Origin: Williamsia phyllosphaerae
GTDB lineage: Bacteria > Actinomycetota > Actinomycetes > Mycobacteriales > Mycobacteriaceae
Length of the DNA: 64,000 nt
Assembly (NCBI RefSeq): GCF_014635305.1
Contig: NZ_BMCS01000003.1
Span: 372,001-436,000, forward strand
Direction: 5' to 3'
The notes under the pieces are model-generated. The model was given only the letters and a program-made list of their open reading frames with translations, was not told where the DNA came from and ran no database searches. Positions 1 through 8,906 of the stretch are shown here, piece after piece. The position numbers were made by a program, and so were the translations under genes. Position 1 is the stretch's first letter; every line of letters starts with the position of its first letter.

Positions 1-74
1 GTCCCGGTGCGGTGAACTCCGCCACGGTGGGCCACGACACGTGACGGCGGAGCCGCGGGGACCCCTGCTTTCCG

Positions 75-102
75 TAGACTGGGCAGACGCACGTGGAAGG
101 AG
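75..102 (+). promoter_or_regulatory. possible dxs -10 box and ribosome binding site
   Basis: TAGACT at 75-80 fits the actinobacterial TANNNT -10 box; no convincing -35 is visible. AAGGAG at 97-102 sits five bases before the ATG at 108 and decides the dxs start against the upstream in-frame GTG at 93. Bases 17-23 and 46-52 are complementary (CTCCGCC/GGCGGAG) and could be the end of an upstream terminator. Confidence 0.4.
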
Positions 103-107
103 CGTCG

Positions 108-2081
108 ATGGGTGTGTTGGATCGGATCGATTCGCCGCAGGACCTCAAGGACCTGTCGGCCGCTGAGTGCGTCGATCTGGCCGGCGAGATCCGCGCGTTT
201 CTCATCGACAAGGTCGCGGCCACCGGGGGACACCTCGGCCCGAACCTCGGTGTGGTCGAGCTGACTCTCGCGATCCACCGGATCTTCGAGTCCCCGTCGG
301 ACGCAGTCATCTTCGACACCGGTCATCAGTCGTACGTGCACAAGATCGTCACCGGCCGACGTGACCAGTTCGACACGTTGCGCCAGCGTGGCGGTCTGAC
401 CGGCTACCAGGAGCGCGCCGAGAGCGAGCACGACTGGGTCGAGTCGTCGCACGCGTCGGCGTCGCTGTCCTACGCCGACGGACTGTCCAAGGCGTTCGAG
501 CTCCGCGACGAGCAGCGGCATGTCGTCGCGGTGGTCGGCGACGGCGCGCTCACCGGTGGCATGTGCTGGGAGGCGCTCAACAACATCGCCGCCGGCGATC
601 GTCCGCTGGTCGTCGTGGTCAACGACAACGGCCGCTCCTACGCCCCGACGATCGGTGGCCTAGCCAGCCACCTGGCCGGTCTGCGTCTGCAGCCGGGTTA
701 CGAGAAGCTCCTCGACGACGGCCGCCGCATGCTGACCGGGGTGCCGATGGTCGGGTCGCTGGCCTATGCGGTGCTGCACAGCATGAAGAGCGGCATCAAA
801 GATTTCCTGGCCCCGCAGGCCATGTTCACCGACCTCGGCGTCAAGTACGTCGGACCCGTCGACGGCCACGACCTCGAGGCGCTCGAGACCGCCCTCGCCC
901 ACGCCAAGTCGTTCGGCGGACCGGTCATCGTGCACACCGTGACCCGCAAGGGCATGGGGTACGCCCCCGCCGAGGCCGACGTGGCCGACCAGATGCACGC
1001 CATCGGTATCAGCGACCCGCTCACCGGGCGCGCCACCAGCGTCCCGCCCCAGGACTGGACGTCGGTGTTCTCCGCCGCACTGGTCGAGGCGGGTGCGCGC
1101 CGCGACGACATCGTCGCGATCACCGCGGCCATGGCCGGTCCCACCGGGCTGGCGCCGTTCGGCGAGCGTTTCCCGGATCGTCTGTTCGACGTCGGCATCG
1201 CCGAGCAGCACGCGCTGACCTCGGCCGCGGGCCTGGCGCTGGGTGGCATGCATCCCGTCGTCGCCATCTACTCGACGTTCCTCAACCGCGCCTTCGACCA
1301 GTTGCTCATGGACGTCGCACTGCTGAAGCAGCCGGTGACCCTGGTGCTCGACCGCGCGGGCGTGACCGGGCCGGACGGCCCGAGTCACCACGGCATGTGG
1401 GACCTGTCGCTGATGGCGTTGGTCCCCGGACTCCGGGTCGCCGCACCCCGCGACGCGGTCCGCTTGCGCGAGGAACTCGGCGAGGCACTCGACACCGACA
1501 CCGGTCCCACCGCCCTGCGCTACTCCAAAGGCGCCGTGCCCGAGGACATCCGCTCGGTCGAACGGCTCGCCGACGGAACCGACATCCTCTACCGCTCGAG
1601 CCCGCAGGCCGCCGACGTCCTCATCGTCGGCGTCGGGGCGTTCTGTGCCCTGGCCGTCGACACCGCCGAGCGTCTCGCCCGGCAGGGGATCGAGTCCACG
1701 GTCGTCGACCCGCGCTGGGTGCTCCCGGTCGCCGACTCGATCGTCGACGTCGCCCGGAACCACCGACTGGTGGTCACGGTCGAGGACAGCGGTGTGCACG
1801 GTGGTGTCGGATCGGCCATCGGCGACCGGCTGCGCACCGCCGGGCTGGACGTGCCGGTCCACAATCTCGGCATCGCGCAGGAGTTCCTGACCCACGGCAG
1901 TCGTGGCGAGCTGCTCGGTGATCTGGGTCTGACCGCGCAGGACATAGCTCGGACCATCACCTCGACGGTCTCGACGATGCAGTCGTCGTCGCCGGTCGAC
2001 GACGTGACCGACCCGAAGCCCGCCGATTCCCGACCCGCCGACCCGCAGCGCACCGCCCGCCGCCGCGCCGAACAGCAGTAG
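108..2081 (+). CDS. dxs: 1-deoxy-D-xylulose-5-phosphate synthase
   Basis: Condenses pyruvate and glyceraldehyde 3-phosphate to DXP, the first step of the MEP isoprenoid pathway, which supplies decaprenyl phosphate and menaquinone chains. Seen: thiamine-diphosphate motif GDG at residues 144-146 with NN at 158-159, the transketolase-type catalytic Glu near 366 in DVGIAEQHAL, and a C-terminal transketolase domain. The ATG at 108 is chosen for its AAGGAG. At 657 residues it is a little longer than usual; the last 30 or so are a Pro/Arg/Asp-rich tail unlikely to matter for catalysis. It converges with rnd four bases downstream. Family assignment is secure. Confidence 0.97.
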   Translation: MGVLDRIDSPQDLKDLSAAECVDLAGEIRAFLIDKVAATGGHLGPNLGVVELTLAIHRIFESPSDAVIFDTGHQSYVHKIVTGRRDQFDTLRQRGGLTGYQERAESEHDWVESSHASASLSYADGLSKAFELRDEQRHVVAVVGDGALTGGMCWEALNNIAAGDRPLVVVVNDNGRSYAPTIGGLASHLAGLRLQPGYEKLLDDGRRMLTGVPMVGSLAYAVLHSMKSGIKDFLAPQAMFTDLGVKYVGPVDGHDLEALETALAHAKSFGGPVIVHTVTRKGMGYAPAEADVADQMHAIGISDPLTGRATSVPPQDWTSVFSAALVEAGARRDDIVAITAAMAGPTGLAPFGERFPDRLFDVGIAEQHALTSAAGLALGGMHPVVAIYSTFLNRAFDQLLMDVALLKQPVTLVLDRAGVTGPDGPSHHGMWDLSLMALVPGLRVAAPRDAVRLREELGEALDTDTGPTALRYSKGAVPEDIRSVERLADGTDILYRSSPQAADVLIVGVGAFCALAVDTAERLARQGIESTVVDPRWVLPVADSIVDVARNHRLVVTVEDSGVHGGVGSAIGDRLRTAGLDVPVHNLGIAQEFLTHGSRGELLGDLGLTAQDIARTITSTVSTMQSSSPVDDVTDPKPADSRPADPQRTARRRAEQQ

Positions 2082-2085
2082 TCGC

Positions 2086-3387
2086 TCAGGCCTCCGAGGA
2101 GGAGTCTTCCTCGGGTGGTGCGGTGAATGCGGCCAGCAGCAGCGGCGTGCACAGTTCGCGTTGCCACGGCCGGGCGCCGCCCAGCGCGAGTCGCTCGTCG
2201 ATCGCCTCGGCCGTGATGGGCTCGGCCACGCCGTCCCAGCAGATCTGTCGCAGCAGGTCGGGCTGCAGCAGGTTCTCCACCGGGGTCCCCACCCGATCCG
2301 ATGTCTCGGCGAGCGCGGTGCGCACCGCCGAGAGGCGTTGCGCAGCTTCGGGATTGCGTCCGGCCCACCGGTTCACCGCAGGCAGACCCACACCGCCGGC
2401 CGAGCGCGGTGGGAGCTCGGAATCCGGCAACCGTCGGGCACGCTCGAGCGCGTCGAGCCAGCGTCGCGCCTGACGGCGCTGTCGGTGCCCGCCGAACACC
2501 GGGAGAGCGGTCAGGTCGTCGACGCTGCGCGGAGCGGCCAGCGCCGCGGCGACGATCGCCGAATCGGGTAGCACCCGACCCGGCGCGATGTCGCGGCTGA
2601 CCGCGATCTCCTCACGCGCGGTCCACAACTCACGAACCGCGGCGAGCGCACGTATCGACTTCACCGTGTGCAACGACGACGTCCGACGCCACCGATCCAC
2701 CCGTGGCGCGGGATCGGGCTTGGTCCGCACGTGGTCGAACTCCTGCGCGGCCCAGGTGTCCTTGCCCGTCGCGACGAGCTCGGCGGCCACCGCGTCGCGC
2801 AGTTCCACCAGCACCTCGACGTCGAGCGCGGCATAGTTCAGCCAGTCGTCGGGCAGCGGGCGGCGGGACCAGTCGGCGGCCCCGTGGCCCTTGGCCAGCC
2901 CGAGTCCGAGGTGGTGGGCCACCATCGCCGCCAGGTTCACGCGCGGGATGCCGAGCAGGCGACCGCCGAGTTCGGTGTCGAAGAGGTCGGCACAGACGAA
3001 CCCGAGTTCGCGCAGACACGGCAGGTCCTGGTCGGCGGCGTGCAGGACCCACTGCGGGCCGTCGAGCGCCTCGATGACCGGGCCGAGGGCGTCGGGGTGG
3101 TCGATCGGGTCGATCAACAGCGACCCGGTGCCGCGTCGTCGGATCTGGATCAGGTAGGCCCGACCGGAGTAGCGGAAACCCGAGGCCCGCTCGGTGTCCA
3201 GGGCGATGGGGCCCTCACCGGCCGCGAGGCGGGCACCGGCGTCGGCGAACTCCGCGGGCGTGCTCAGTACGGGCGGGACACCCTCGGCCGGTTCGGTGAG
3301 CGGCGTGATCTCTGGTTCCGCGACGTCGGGCGTCGCGAGATCGGAAGTGGGGTCGTCGGAGTCGACGGGGGGACCGGGTTCGGTCAT
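2086..3387 (-). CDS. rnd: ribonuclease D family 3'-5' exonuclease with HRDC domain
   Basis: Cytoplasmic 3'-5' exoribonuclease of the DEDDy class, expected to act in tRNA and stable RNA 3' maturation. Seen: exonuclease motifs ALDTERASGF near residue 45 (DxE), HAADQDLPCL (second Asp) and NYAALDVEVL (YxxxD), all intact, followed by an HRDC helical domain around 215-300 (TREEIAVSRDIAPGRVLPD region) and a further C-terminal extension. The first 40 residues are acidic and Pro-rich, probably disordered. It lies 12 bases after the DUF3000 gene in the same direction, so the two form an operon. The matching M. tuberculosis gene is Rv2681 by order (memory). Confidence 0.93.
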   Translation of the reverse strand: MTEPGPPVDSDDPTSDLATPDVAEPEITPLTEPAEGVPPVLSTPAEFADAGARLAAGEGPIALDTERASGFRYSGRAYLIQIRRRGTGSLLIDPIDHPDALGPVIEALDGPQWVLHAADQDLPCLRELGFVCADLFDTELGGRLLGIPRVNLAAMVAHHLGLGLAKGHGAADWSRRPLPDDWLNYAALDVEVLVELRDAVAAELVATGKDTWAAQEFDHVRTKPDPAPRVDRWRRTSSLHTVKSIRALAAVRELWTAREEIAVSRDIAPGRVLPDSAIVAAALAAPRSVDDLTALPVFGGHRQRRQARRWLDALERARRLPDSELPPRSAGGVGLPAVNRWAGRNPEAAQRLSAVRTALAETSDRVGTPVENLLQPDLLRQICWDGVAEPITAEAIDERLALGGARPWQRELCTPLLLAAFTAPPEEDSSSEA

Positions 3388-3399
3388 CGGGTGCCTTGT

Positions 3400-3993
3400 C
3401 TACGGGGCGGTGGTGCCGACGCCGAGGTTGGTGACCCCGGTCGGCGGAAGCCCCGCTGCGGACGAGAGGACCTCACAGAATGCCTCGACATGTCCGGCGA
3501 GGGCGATTCCGGTGGCCGTCCACGACGCGCGGAGTTCGAGTTGATGCGCGCGGGGCGGACCGGAGATGTCGCCGTACCGGACCGAGGTGGTCGATGTGAC
3601 GGTACCCCCGAGCGCGGTGATCTCGGTGTCGGCGAGGGCCTCGGCCAGCCAACTCCACGCCACCTCGGGCAGCAGCGGATCGGTGGCCAGCGCGGCCTCG
3701 ACCTCGGCCTGGACGAAGGCCACGAGACGCATCGTCCCGTTCCAGGCCTCGTGGCCGTCGGGATCGTGCAGCAAGATCAGGCGGCCGAAGGCGCTGCCCT
3801 CGGAATCGGTGGGCACCTCACCGTCGGGTTCGGGCTGGCGGACCTCGGCGCCGAGCGCATGGCTGTAGGGGGCCAGGCGCTGCGGCGGTCGGATGCTGCC
3901 GACCTCGATCTCCGGACGGATACGGGCCTGATGCATCGAGTCGACAGCGCTACGGAAATCGACAGGCTCCGCGCAAGCCCCGGGTGAGGTCAC
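3400..3993 (-). CDS. DUF3000 family protein
   Basis: A 197-residue soluble protein with no signal peptide or membrane segment, recognised as the DUF3000 family, which is restricted to actinobacteria and has no known function. I chose the GTG at 3993, giving an N-terminus VTSPGACAEPVDFR; the frame is open further upstream into hemE, but that part is a shadow. Conserved-looking segments are RPPQRLAPYSHALGAEV and GRLILLHDPDGHEAWNG. It shares a 70-base intergenic space with divergent hemE and is followed after 12 bases by rnd. The order hemE - DUF3000 - rnd - dxs is the same as in mycobacteria (Rv2678c-Rv2682c, memory, with echA15 missing here). Confidence 0.85.
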   Translation of the reverse strand: MTSPGACAEPVDFRSAVDSMHQARIRPEIEVGSIRPPQRLAPYSHALGAEVRQPEPDGEVPTDSEGSAFGRLILLHDPDGHEAWNGTMRLVAFVQAEVEAALATDPLLPEVAWSWLAEALADTEITALGGTVTSTTSVRYGDISGPPRAHQLELRASWTATGIALAGHVEAFCEVLSSAAGLPPTGVTNLGVGTTAP

Positions 3994-4063
3994 ACGAGCG
4001 ACCGTAGGCGGCGCGGACGGCCGGAGGTAGGAGGCGCGCCGCAGCCGTGGCAGCATTGAGACC

Positions 4064-5107
4064 GTGATGACCCAGCTCCGGAAGCCGTTGATCGCCGCCG
4101 CCACCGGAGAGCGACCCAGTCGTCGCCCGGTGTGGTTCATGAGGCAGGCGGGACGTTCGTTGCCCGAATACCGCGCCCTGCGGTCCGGTCGCGGGATGCT
4201 GGAGTCCTGCTTCGACCCCGACCTGGTGGCCGAGATCACGATGCAGCCGGTCCGCAGGCACGACGTCGACGCGGCCATCCTGTTCTCCGACATCGTCGTC
4301 CCCCTCAAGGCTGCGGGTATCGACCTCGACATCGTGACCGGCACCGGACCGGTCATCGCCGAACCGATCCGTGACCGCGCCGCAGTGCGCGCGTTGCCGC
4401 GGTTGGTCCCGGAGGCCGTGGGGTCCATCGGTCACGCGATCGGTGCCATCCGCGAGCAGCTCGACGACGAATGTGCGCTCATCGGCTTCGCCGGCGCGCC
4501 GTTCACCCTCGCGTCGTATCTCGTCGAGGGTGGTCCGAGCCGCAACTACGAGCGCACCAAGGCACTGATGCACGGCGAGCCCGACACCTGGCACGAGCTG
4601 GTCGGTGCGCTGGCCGACATCACGATCACCTTCCTGCGCGTGCAGCTCGAGGCCGGTGTGGACGCGGTGCAGCTGTTCGACTCCTGGGCGGGCATGCTGT
4701 CGCTGGCCGACTACGAGCACTTCGTGGCCCCGCACAGCAGGCGGGTGCTCGCCGAGGTGGCCGACTTCGGTCGTCCGCGCATCCACTTCGGGGTCGGGAC
4801 CGGTGAGCTGCTCCACGCCATGGGTGACGTCGGCGCCGACGTGGTCGGTGTCGACTGGCGGATCCCGCTCGACGTGGCCGGTCGTCGCGTCGGTGGCGGG
4901 AAGGCGTTGCAGGGCAATCTCGATCCCGCGATGCTCAATGCCTCCTGGGACACCGTCGCCGCGTCGGTGCGCCGCATCGTCGCCGAGGGGGACCGGGCGG
5001 TCGCCGCCGGTGCCGGAGGGCACATCTTCAACCTCGGCCACGGTGTCCTGCCGGCCACCGATCCCGATGTCCTGACCAAGATCGTCGAGCTGGTCCACTC
5101 CCTGTGA
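4064..5107 (+). CDS. hemE: uroporphyrinogen III decarboxylase
   Basis: Decarboxylates the four acetate side chains of uroporphyrinogen III to give coproporphyrinogen III in heme biosynthesis. Seen: first family signature WFMRQAGRSLPEYR near residue 25-38, second signature GFAGAPFTLASYLVEGG near 144-160, and the LFDSWAGMLS and HFGVGTGELL segments of the barrel. Two starts compete, GTG at 4064 and ATG at 4067, differing by one residue. It is the first of three co-directional heme genes: cgoX follows after 27 bases and chdC overlaps cgoX. Length (347) is normal. Confidence 0.97.
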   Translation: MMTQLRKPLIAAATGERPSRRPVWFMRQAGRSLPEYRALRSGRGMLESCFDPDLVAEITMQPVRRHDVDAAILFSDIVVPLKAAGIDLDIVTGTGPVIAEPIRDRAAVRALPRLVPEAVGSIGHAIGAIREQLDDECALIGFAGAPFTLASYLVEGGPSRNYERTKALMHGEPDTWHELVGALADITITFLRVQLEAGVDAVQLFDSWAGMLSLADYEHFVAPHSRRVLAEVADFGRPRIHFGVGTGELLHAMGDVGADVVGVDWRIPLDVAGRRVGGGKALQGNLDPAMLNASWDTVAASVRRIVAEGDRAVAAGAGGHIFNLGHGVLPATDPDVLTKIVELVHSL

Positions 5108-5134
5108 TCTCGTGTCCCGTGATCCCCGTGCGCG

Positions 5135-6541
5135 ATGAGTGAGTCCGATCCGCGGGTCGCGGTGATCGGCGGTGGGGTGTCCGGGCTGGTCGCCGCGCTG
5201 CGTCTGCGACAGCGTCTGGGGTCGCGGGCGGTCATCGATGTCTTCGAGGCATCGTCGGCACCCGGCGGGCTGCTCGCGTCGCAGCGGGTCGACGGTCTAC
5301 TGCTGGACTCCGGCGCCGAGTCGTTCATCGTGCGCAGACCGGAGGCGGTCGCTCTCATCGACGAGCTGGGTCTGACCGATCACGTGGTCACGCCCACGAC
5401 CCGTCGGCCCGCGGTGCTGGCCGGAGGCCGACTCCATCCACTGCCCCGGCCCACCCTGATGGGTATTCCCGCCGACGTGTCGTCGGTGGGCGAGCTCATC
5501 GTCCCGACCGATCGGGAGCTCATGCTCGGCGAGGCGTCCCGCCCGTTGGACTGGTCGTCCGAGGGTGACGTCTCGATCGGGGAGTTCGTGGCCGACCGTT
5601 TCGGTCGCTCGGTCGTCGACCGCAGCGTGGACCCCATGCTGTCAGGGGTGTACTCCAGCCGATCCGACGACATCGGTCTGCGGGCGGCGCTGCCGCAATT
5701 GGCCGCGCGGCTCGACGCCGGCGCGGGCAGCCTCGGCGCCGCGGTCACGTCGCTGCTGCCGCCGTCCTCGAGCGCACCGGTGTTCGGCGCCCTGGACGGG
5801 GGATACCGGCTTCTCGTCGACCGCCTCATCGAGAGATCGGGGGCGCGTGTACATCTGGACCACCCGGTCGGCACGCTGGCCCCGGACGGTCGTGGATGGG
5901 CCGTCGACGAGGAGTTCTTCGATGCGGTGGTCGTGGCGTTGCCCGCCCCGGCGGCGGCCGGCCTGCTCGCCGACGGTGCGCCCGCACTCGCGGAACCGCT
6001 GCGACGCATCGAGACCGCGAGCTCGGCCCTGGTCCTGCTGGCCATCGCGCCCGGTGTCGAACTGCCCGACCATTCCGGGGTGCTCGTGGCCACCGGTGAG
6101 GCGACCACGGCGAAGGCCATCACCCTGTCGTCGCGCAAGTGGTCGCACCTGTCGGCCGGACCCGGACTCGTGCGGGCATCGTTCGGTCGGTTCGGCGATC
6201 CCGTGGACGACACGTCCGATCAGGCCCTCGTCGACGCGGCGATCACCGATCTGGGCGCCGTCGTCGAACTGAGTGGCTCAGAAGTGGCGTTGACGCCGGG
6301 CGATGTGATCGACGCCGCCGTTCAACGCTGGCCGGTCGGCCTGCCGCGCTATGCCCCCGGCCACCGCACCCTTGTCGCCGAGTTGGCCGCGCACCGCCCG
6401 ACGGGGCTGGCCCTGTGTGGGTCGGCCTACGACGGGGTCGGGGTCCCGGCCTGCATCGCGCGGGCCGGGGTGGCCGTCGGACAGGTGGTGACCGATCTCG
6501 CGATCACGGGCGCGGGTCCCGATGGCACGATGGAGCCATGA
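5135..6541 (+). CDS. cgoX: coproporphyrinogen III oxidase (HemY-type FAD enzyme)
   Basis: FAD-dependent oxidase of the HemY family. In actinobacteria such enzymes work on coproporphyrinogen III in the coproporphyrin-dependent heme pathway, which the neighbouring chdC gene supports (inference from context). Seen: Rossmann dinucleotide motif VIGGGVSGLVAALRLR at residues 10-25, followed by an acidic residue in VFEASSAPGG that contacts the FAD ribose, and the C-terminal FAD-binding segment LCGSAYDGVGVPACIARAG. 468 residues, no membrane segment. Its TGA overlaps the ATG of chdC by four bases. Older annotation would call it hemG or hemY. Confidence 0.94.
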   Translation: MSESDPRVAVIGGGVSGLVAALRLRQRLGSRAVIDVFEASSAPGGLLASQRVDGLLLDSGAESFIVRRPEAVALIDELGLTDHVVTPTTRRPAVLAGGRLHPLPRPTLMGIPADVSSVGELIVPTDRELMLGEASRPLDWSSEGDVSIGEFVADRFGRSVVDRSVDPMLSGVYSSRSDDIGLRAALPQLAARLDAGAGSLGAAVTSLLPPSSSAPVFGALDGGYRLLVDRLIERSGARVHLDHPVGTLAPDGRGWAVDEEFFDAVVVALPAPAAAGLLADGAPALAEPLRRIETASSALVLLAIAPGVELPDHSGVLVATGEATTAKAITLSSRKWSHLSAGPGLVRASFGRFGDPVDDTSDQALVDAAITDLGAVVELSGSEVALTPGDVIDAAVQRWPVGLPRYAPGHRTLVAELAAHRPTGLALCGSAYDGVGVPACIARAGVAVGQVVTDLAITGAGPDGTMEP

Positions 6542-7233
6542 CCCGCCTCGACTACGCCGAACTCAACTCGACGGTCCGCTACCTGATGTTCTCGGTTTTC
6601 TCGGTTCGCCCCGGCGAGCTGCCGGAGCAGCGCGACGACCTGATCGCCGACACCCGCACGTTCTTCGAGAAGCTCGAGACCACCGGCGTGGTCGTCCGCG
6701 GCCTCTACGACATCGCCGGACTGCGGGCCGACGCCGACTTCATGATCTGGTGGCACGCCGAGGACGTGGAGGATCTCCAGCGCGCGTACGCGGATTTCCG
6801 ACGCACCACCGCCCTCGGTCGGGCGAGCAACGCCGTGTGGAGCAACGTCGCCCTGCATCGTCCCGCCGAGTTCAACAAGAGCCACCTGCCTGCCTTCATC
6901 ACGGGCGAGGAACCGGGCCGATACATCTGCGTCTACCCGTTCGTCCGCTCCTACGAGTGGTATCTGCTGCCCGACGCCGACCGCCGCAAGATGCTCGCCG
7001 ACCACGGCATGGCCGCCCGCGAGTACAAGGACGTCCGCGCCAACACGGTGTCGTCGTTCGCCCTGGGCGACTACGAGTGGTTGCTGGCCTTCGAGGCGCC
7101 GGAACTGCACCGAATCGTCGACCTCATGCGCGATCTGCGCGCGACCGAGGCGCGGATGCATGTCCGCGAGGAGACGCCGTTCTTCACCGGACCGCGGGTC
7201 GAGGTCGAGCAGCTGGTCAGCGCGCTGCCCTGA
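6538..7233 (+). CDS. chdC: coproheme decarboxylase (HemQ/ChdC)
   Basis: Last step of the coproporphyrin-dependent heme pathway: peroxide-driven decarboxylation of coproheme to heme b. Seen: chlorite-dismutase-like ferredoxin fold protein of 231 residues, the conserved YPFVRSYEWYLLP segment that holds the catalytic Tyr of the family, and RRKMLADHGMAAREY with the proximal heme-ligand His. The ATG at 6538 overlaps the cgoX stop, so translation is probably coupled. Ferrochelatase (cpfC) is not in this window. Converges with msrB nine bases downstream. Confidence 0.95.
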   Translation: MTRLDYAELNSTVRYLMFSVFSVRPGELPEQRDDLIADTRTFFEKLETTGVVVRGLYDIAGLRADADFMIWWHAEDVEDLQRAYADFRRTTALGRASNAVWSNVALHRPAEFNKSHLPAFITGEEPGRYICVYPFVRSYEWYLLPDADRRKMLADHGMAAREYKDVRANTVSSFALGDYEWLLAFEAPELHRIVDLMRDLRATEARMHVREETPFFTGPRVEVEQLVSALP

Positions 7234-7242
7234 CCGGGTGCG

Positions 7243-7665
7243 TCAGGCCTCTTCGAGCCGCATGGAGACGGAGTTGATGCAGTACCGCAGGTCGGTGGGG
7301 GTGTCGTAGCCCTCGCCCTCGAAGACGTGTCCGAGGTGGCTGCCGCAGTTCGCGCACAGCACCTCGGTGCGCTTCATGCCCATCGAGCGGTCGACCTTCT
7401 CGATGATCGCCTCACCGGCGAGCGGGCTGAAGAACGACGGCCATCCGCAGTGCGATTCGAACTTCTGGTCGCTGCGGAACAGCTCGGCGTCACACGCACG
7501 GCAGCGGTAGACGCCGGTGGTCGTGGTGTCGGTGTACTCGCCGACGAAGGGCGCCTCGGTGCCCGCCTGCCGCAGGACGCGGTACTCCTCGGGGGTCAGC
7601 TTCTCGCGCCACTGCTCGTCGGTCAGTTCGGTCCCGGTCTTGCCCGCTTCGGACTCTGTGCTCAT
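7243..7665 (-). CDS. msrB: peptide-methionine (R)-S-oxide reductase
   Basis: Reduces methionine-R-sulfoxide in proteins, a cytoplasmic oxidative-damage repair enzyme. Seen: two zinc-binding CxxC pairs (CRAC and CANC), the HCGWPSFF active-site segment and the catalytic Cys in RYCINSVSM near the C-terminus. The ATG at 7665 overlaps the last four bases of the upstream aftC gene, so msrB is the last gene of the leftward ribD-like / hydrolase / aftC / msrB operon. 140 residues, typical length without a fused MsrA domain. Confidence 0.96.
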   Translation of the reverse strand: MSTESEAGKTGTELTDEQWREKLTPEEYRVLRQAGTEAPFVGEYTDTTTTGVYRCRACDAELFRSDQKFESHCGWPSFFSPLAGEAIIEKVDRSMGMKRTEVLCANCGSHLGHVFEGEGYDTPTDLRYCINSVSMRLEEA

Positions 7666-8855
7666 ACCTCTACGGTAGCGCGCTCGCGCCGCAGGTCCAG
7701 ATACCGGAAGAGCAGCACGCAGAACACGACGATCATCAACAGCGACCAGCCCCAGGTCACCTTGTTGTATTCGAGAGCACGCCCGAACGCCGCCCAGCGC
7801 GTGGAGTAGAAGGCGTCGAAAGTCATGCAGCCGTACACGCCGAGCCACGCGGGCCAGTTGCGCATCACCGATCCGGGACGCACCACCGTCATCAGGAGCG
7901 GGAACAGCAACATCGAGTAGTAGCCCTGGCCGAGTCCGAGGACCAGGAACGACGTCCCGAGCAGGACGCCCGACGACGTCGCCATCCAGAGCAGCTCATC
8001 GACTTTGCGGTAGTGCTTGTGGAGGAACCAGAGGCTGAAGACGGCCATCAGCACGAACGCGATGCGCAGGACGTAGATCAGCCACGACTGCACCCCGAAG
8101 TAGGCACCGTTGCCCGCGATCGAGCTGTTGTAGTAGTCGCGCGCCTCGGTCAGGTAGGGCACGGTCCGCTTGACGAACGACATCGGGTCGACGCTCAACG
8201 GCCACGCCAGCGCGGTCAGCACCAGGGGGACCCCGACGGCGCCGACGAAGACCTTCCACTGACGGTTCAGCAGCGGCAGCAGGAGCAGCACCGCGAGTAC
8301 GGGTTTGACCGCGAACGTGATGCCCAGTGGGACACCGGCCCACAGGTCGCGTCGGCGCAGGGCCAGCAACATGAACGCCAACTCGCCGACCAACACGAAC
8401 GAGTTGAAGTTGGTGAAGATCAGCGTGTGCGCGACCGTCTCGGTGCTGAAGAAGAAGAACAGCACGGCCGGGAACGCCACCGACGACACCGCGAAACCGA
8501 AGAGCTTCACCAACAACCACGCCGAGACGATCAGGGCGACGACCGAGACCCCGATGAACAGCCATCGGGCTCGCTCGGGGTCGATGTAGGCGAACGGCGC
8601 CATGAGCAGCGTGCCCGAGGGTGGATACAGGTAGTGCGGATCGACGGTGTTGTAGTTCTCGGCGTACACCGGCTGATCGCGCAGGAACCGCAGCGCGGCG
8701 TTGTAGACCGGGGTGAAGTCATCGGTCCGATCGCCGTTGACCCCGAGAATGATCGACCGCTGGAGGATCAGGAGTACGGAGATCGGCCACAGGACCACGG
8801 ACGCGATCCGTGATACGTCCATGGTCGGGAACAGACGTCTGTCGGCAACCGGCAC
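7662..8855 (-). CDS. aftC: GT87 arabinofuranosyltransferase, AftC-like
   Basis: Polytopic GT-C glycosyltransferase of the GT87/DUF2029 family. Position between msrB and a lipoprotein hydrolase matches Rv2673 (AftC), which adds alpha-1,3 arabinofuranose branches to arabinogalactan and lipoarabinomannan using decaprenyl-phospho-arabinose (known family biology; assignment here rests on synteny). Seen: about ten hydrophobic helices, an acidic pair GDRTDDFTP in the first extracytoplasmic loop where GT-C enzymes hold the catalytic Asp, and FTNFNSFVLVGELAF typical of GT87. 397 residues. The ATG at 8855 yields a short cytoplasmic N-terminus before the first helix. Confidence 0.85.
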   Translation of the reverse strand: MPVADRRLFPTMDVSRIASVVLWPISVLLILQRSIILGVNGDRTDDFTPVYNAALRFLRDQPVYAENYNTVDPHYLYPPSGTLLMAPFAYIDPERARWLFIGVSVVALIVSAWLLVKLFGFAVSSVAFPAVLFFFFSTETVAHTLIFTNFNSFVLVGELAFMLLALRRRDLWAGVPLGITFAVKPVLAVLLLLPLLNRQWKVFVGAVGVPLVLTALAWPLSVDPMSFVKRTVPYLTEARDYYNSSIAGNGAYFGVQSWLIYVLRIAFVLMAVFSLWFLHKHYRKVDELLWMATSSGVLLGTSFLVLGLGQGYYSMLLFPLLMTVVRPGSVMRNWPAWLGVYGCMTFDAFYSTRWAAFGRALEYNKVTWGWSLLMIVVFCVLLFRYLDLRRERATVEV

Positions 8856-8906
8856 CCGCGAACCGTACTACGGCCCGCGCCCGATCTGCCCGCGGCACCC
8901 CGAGGA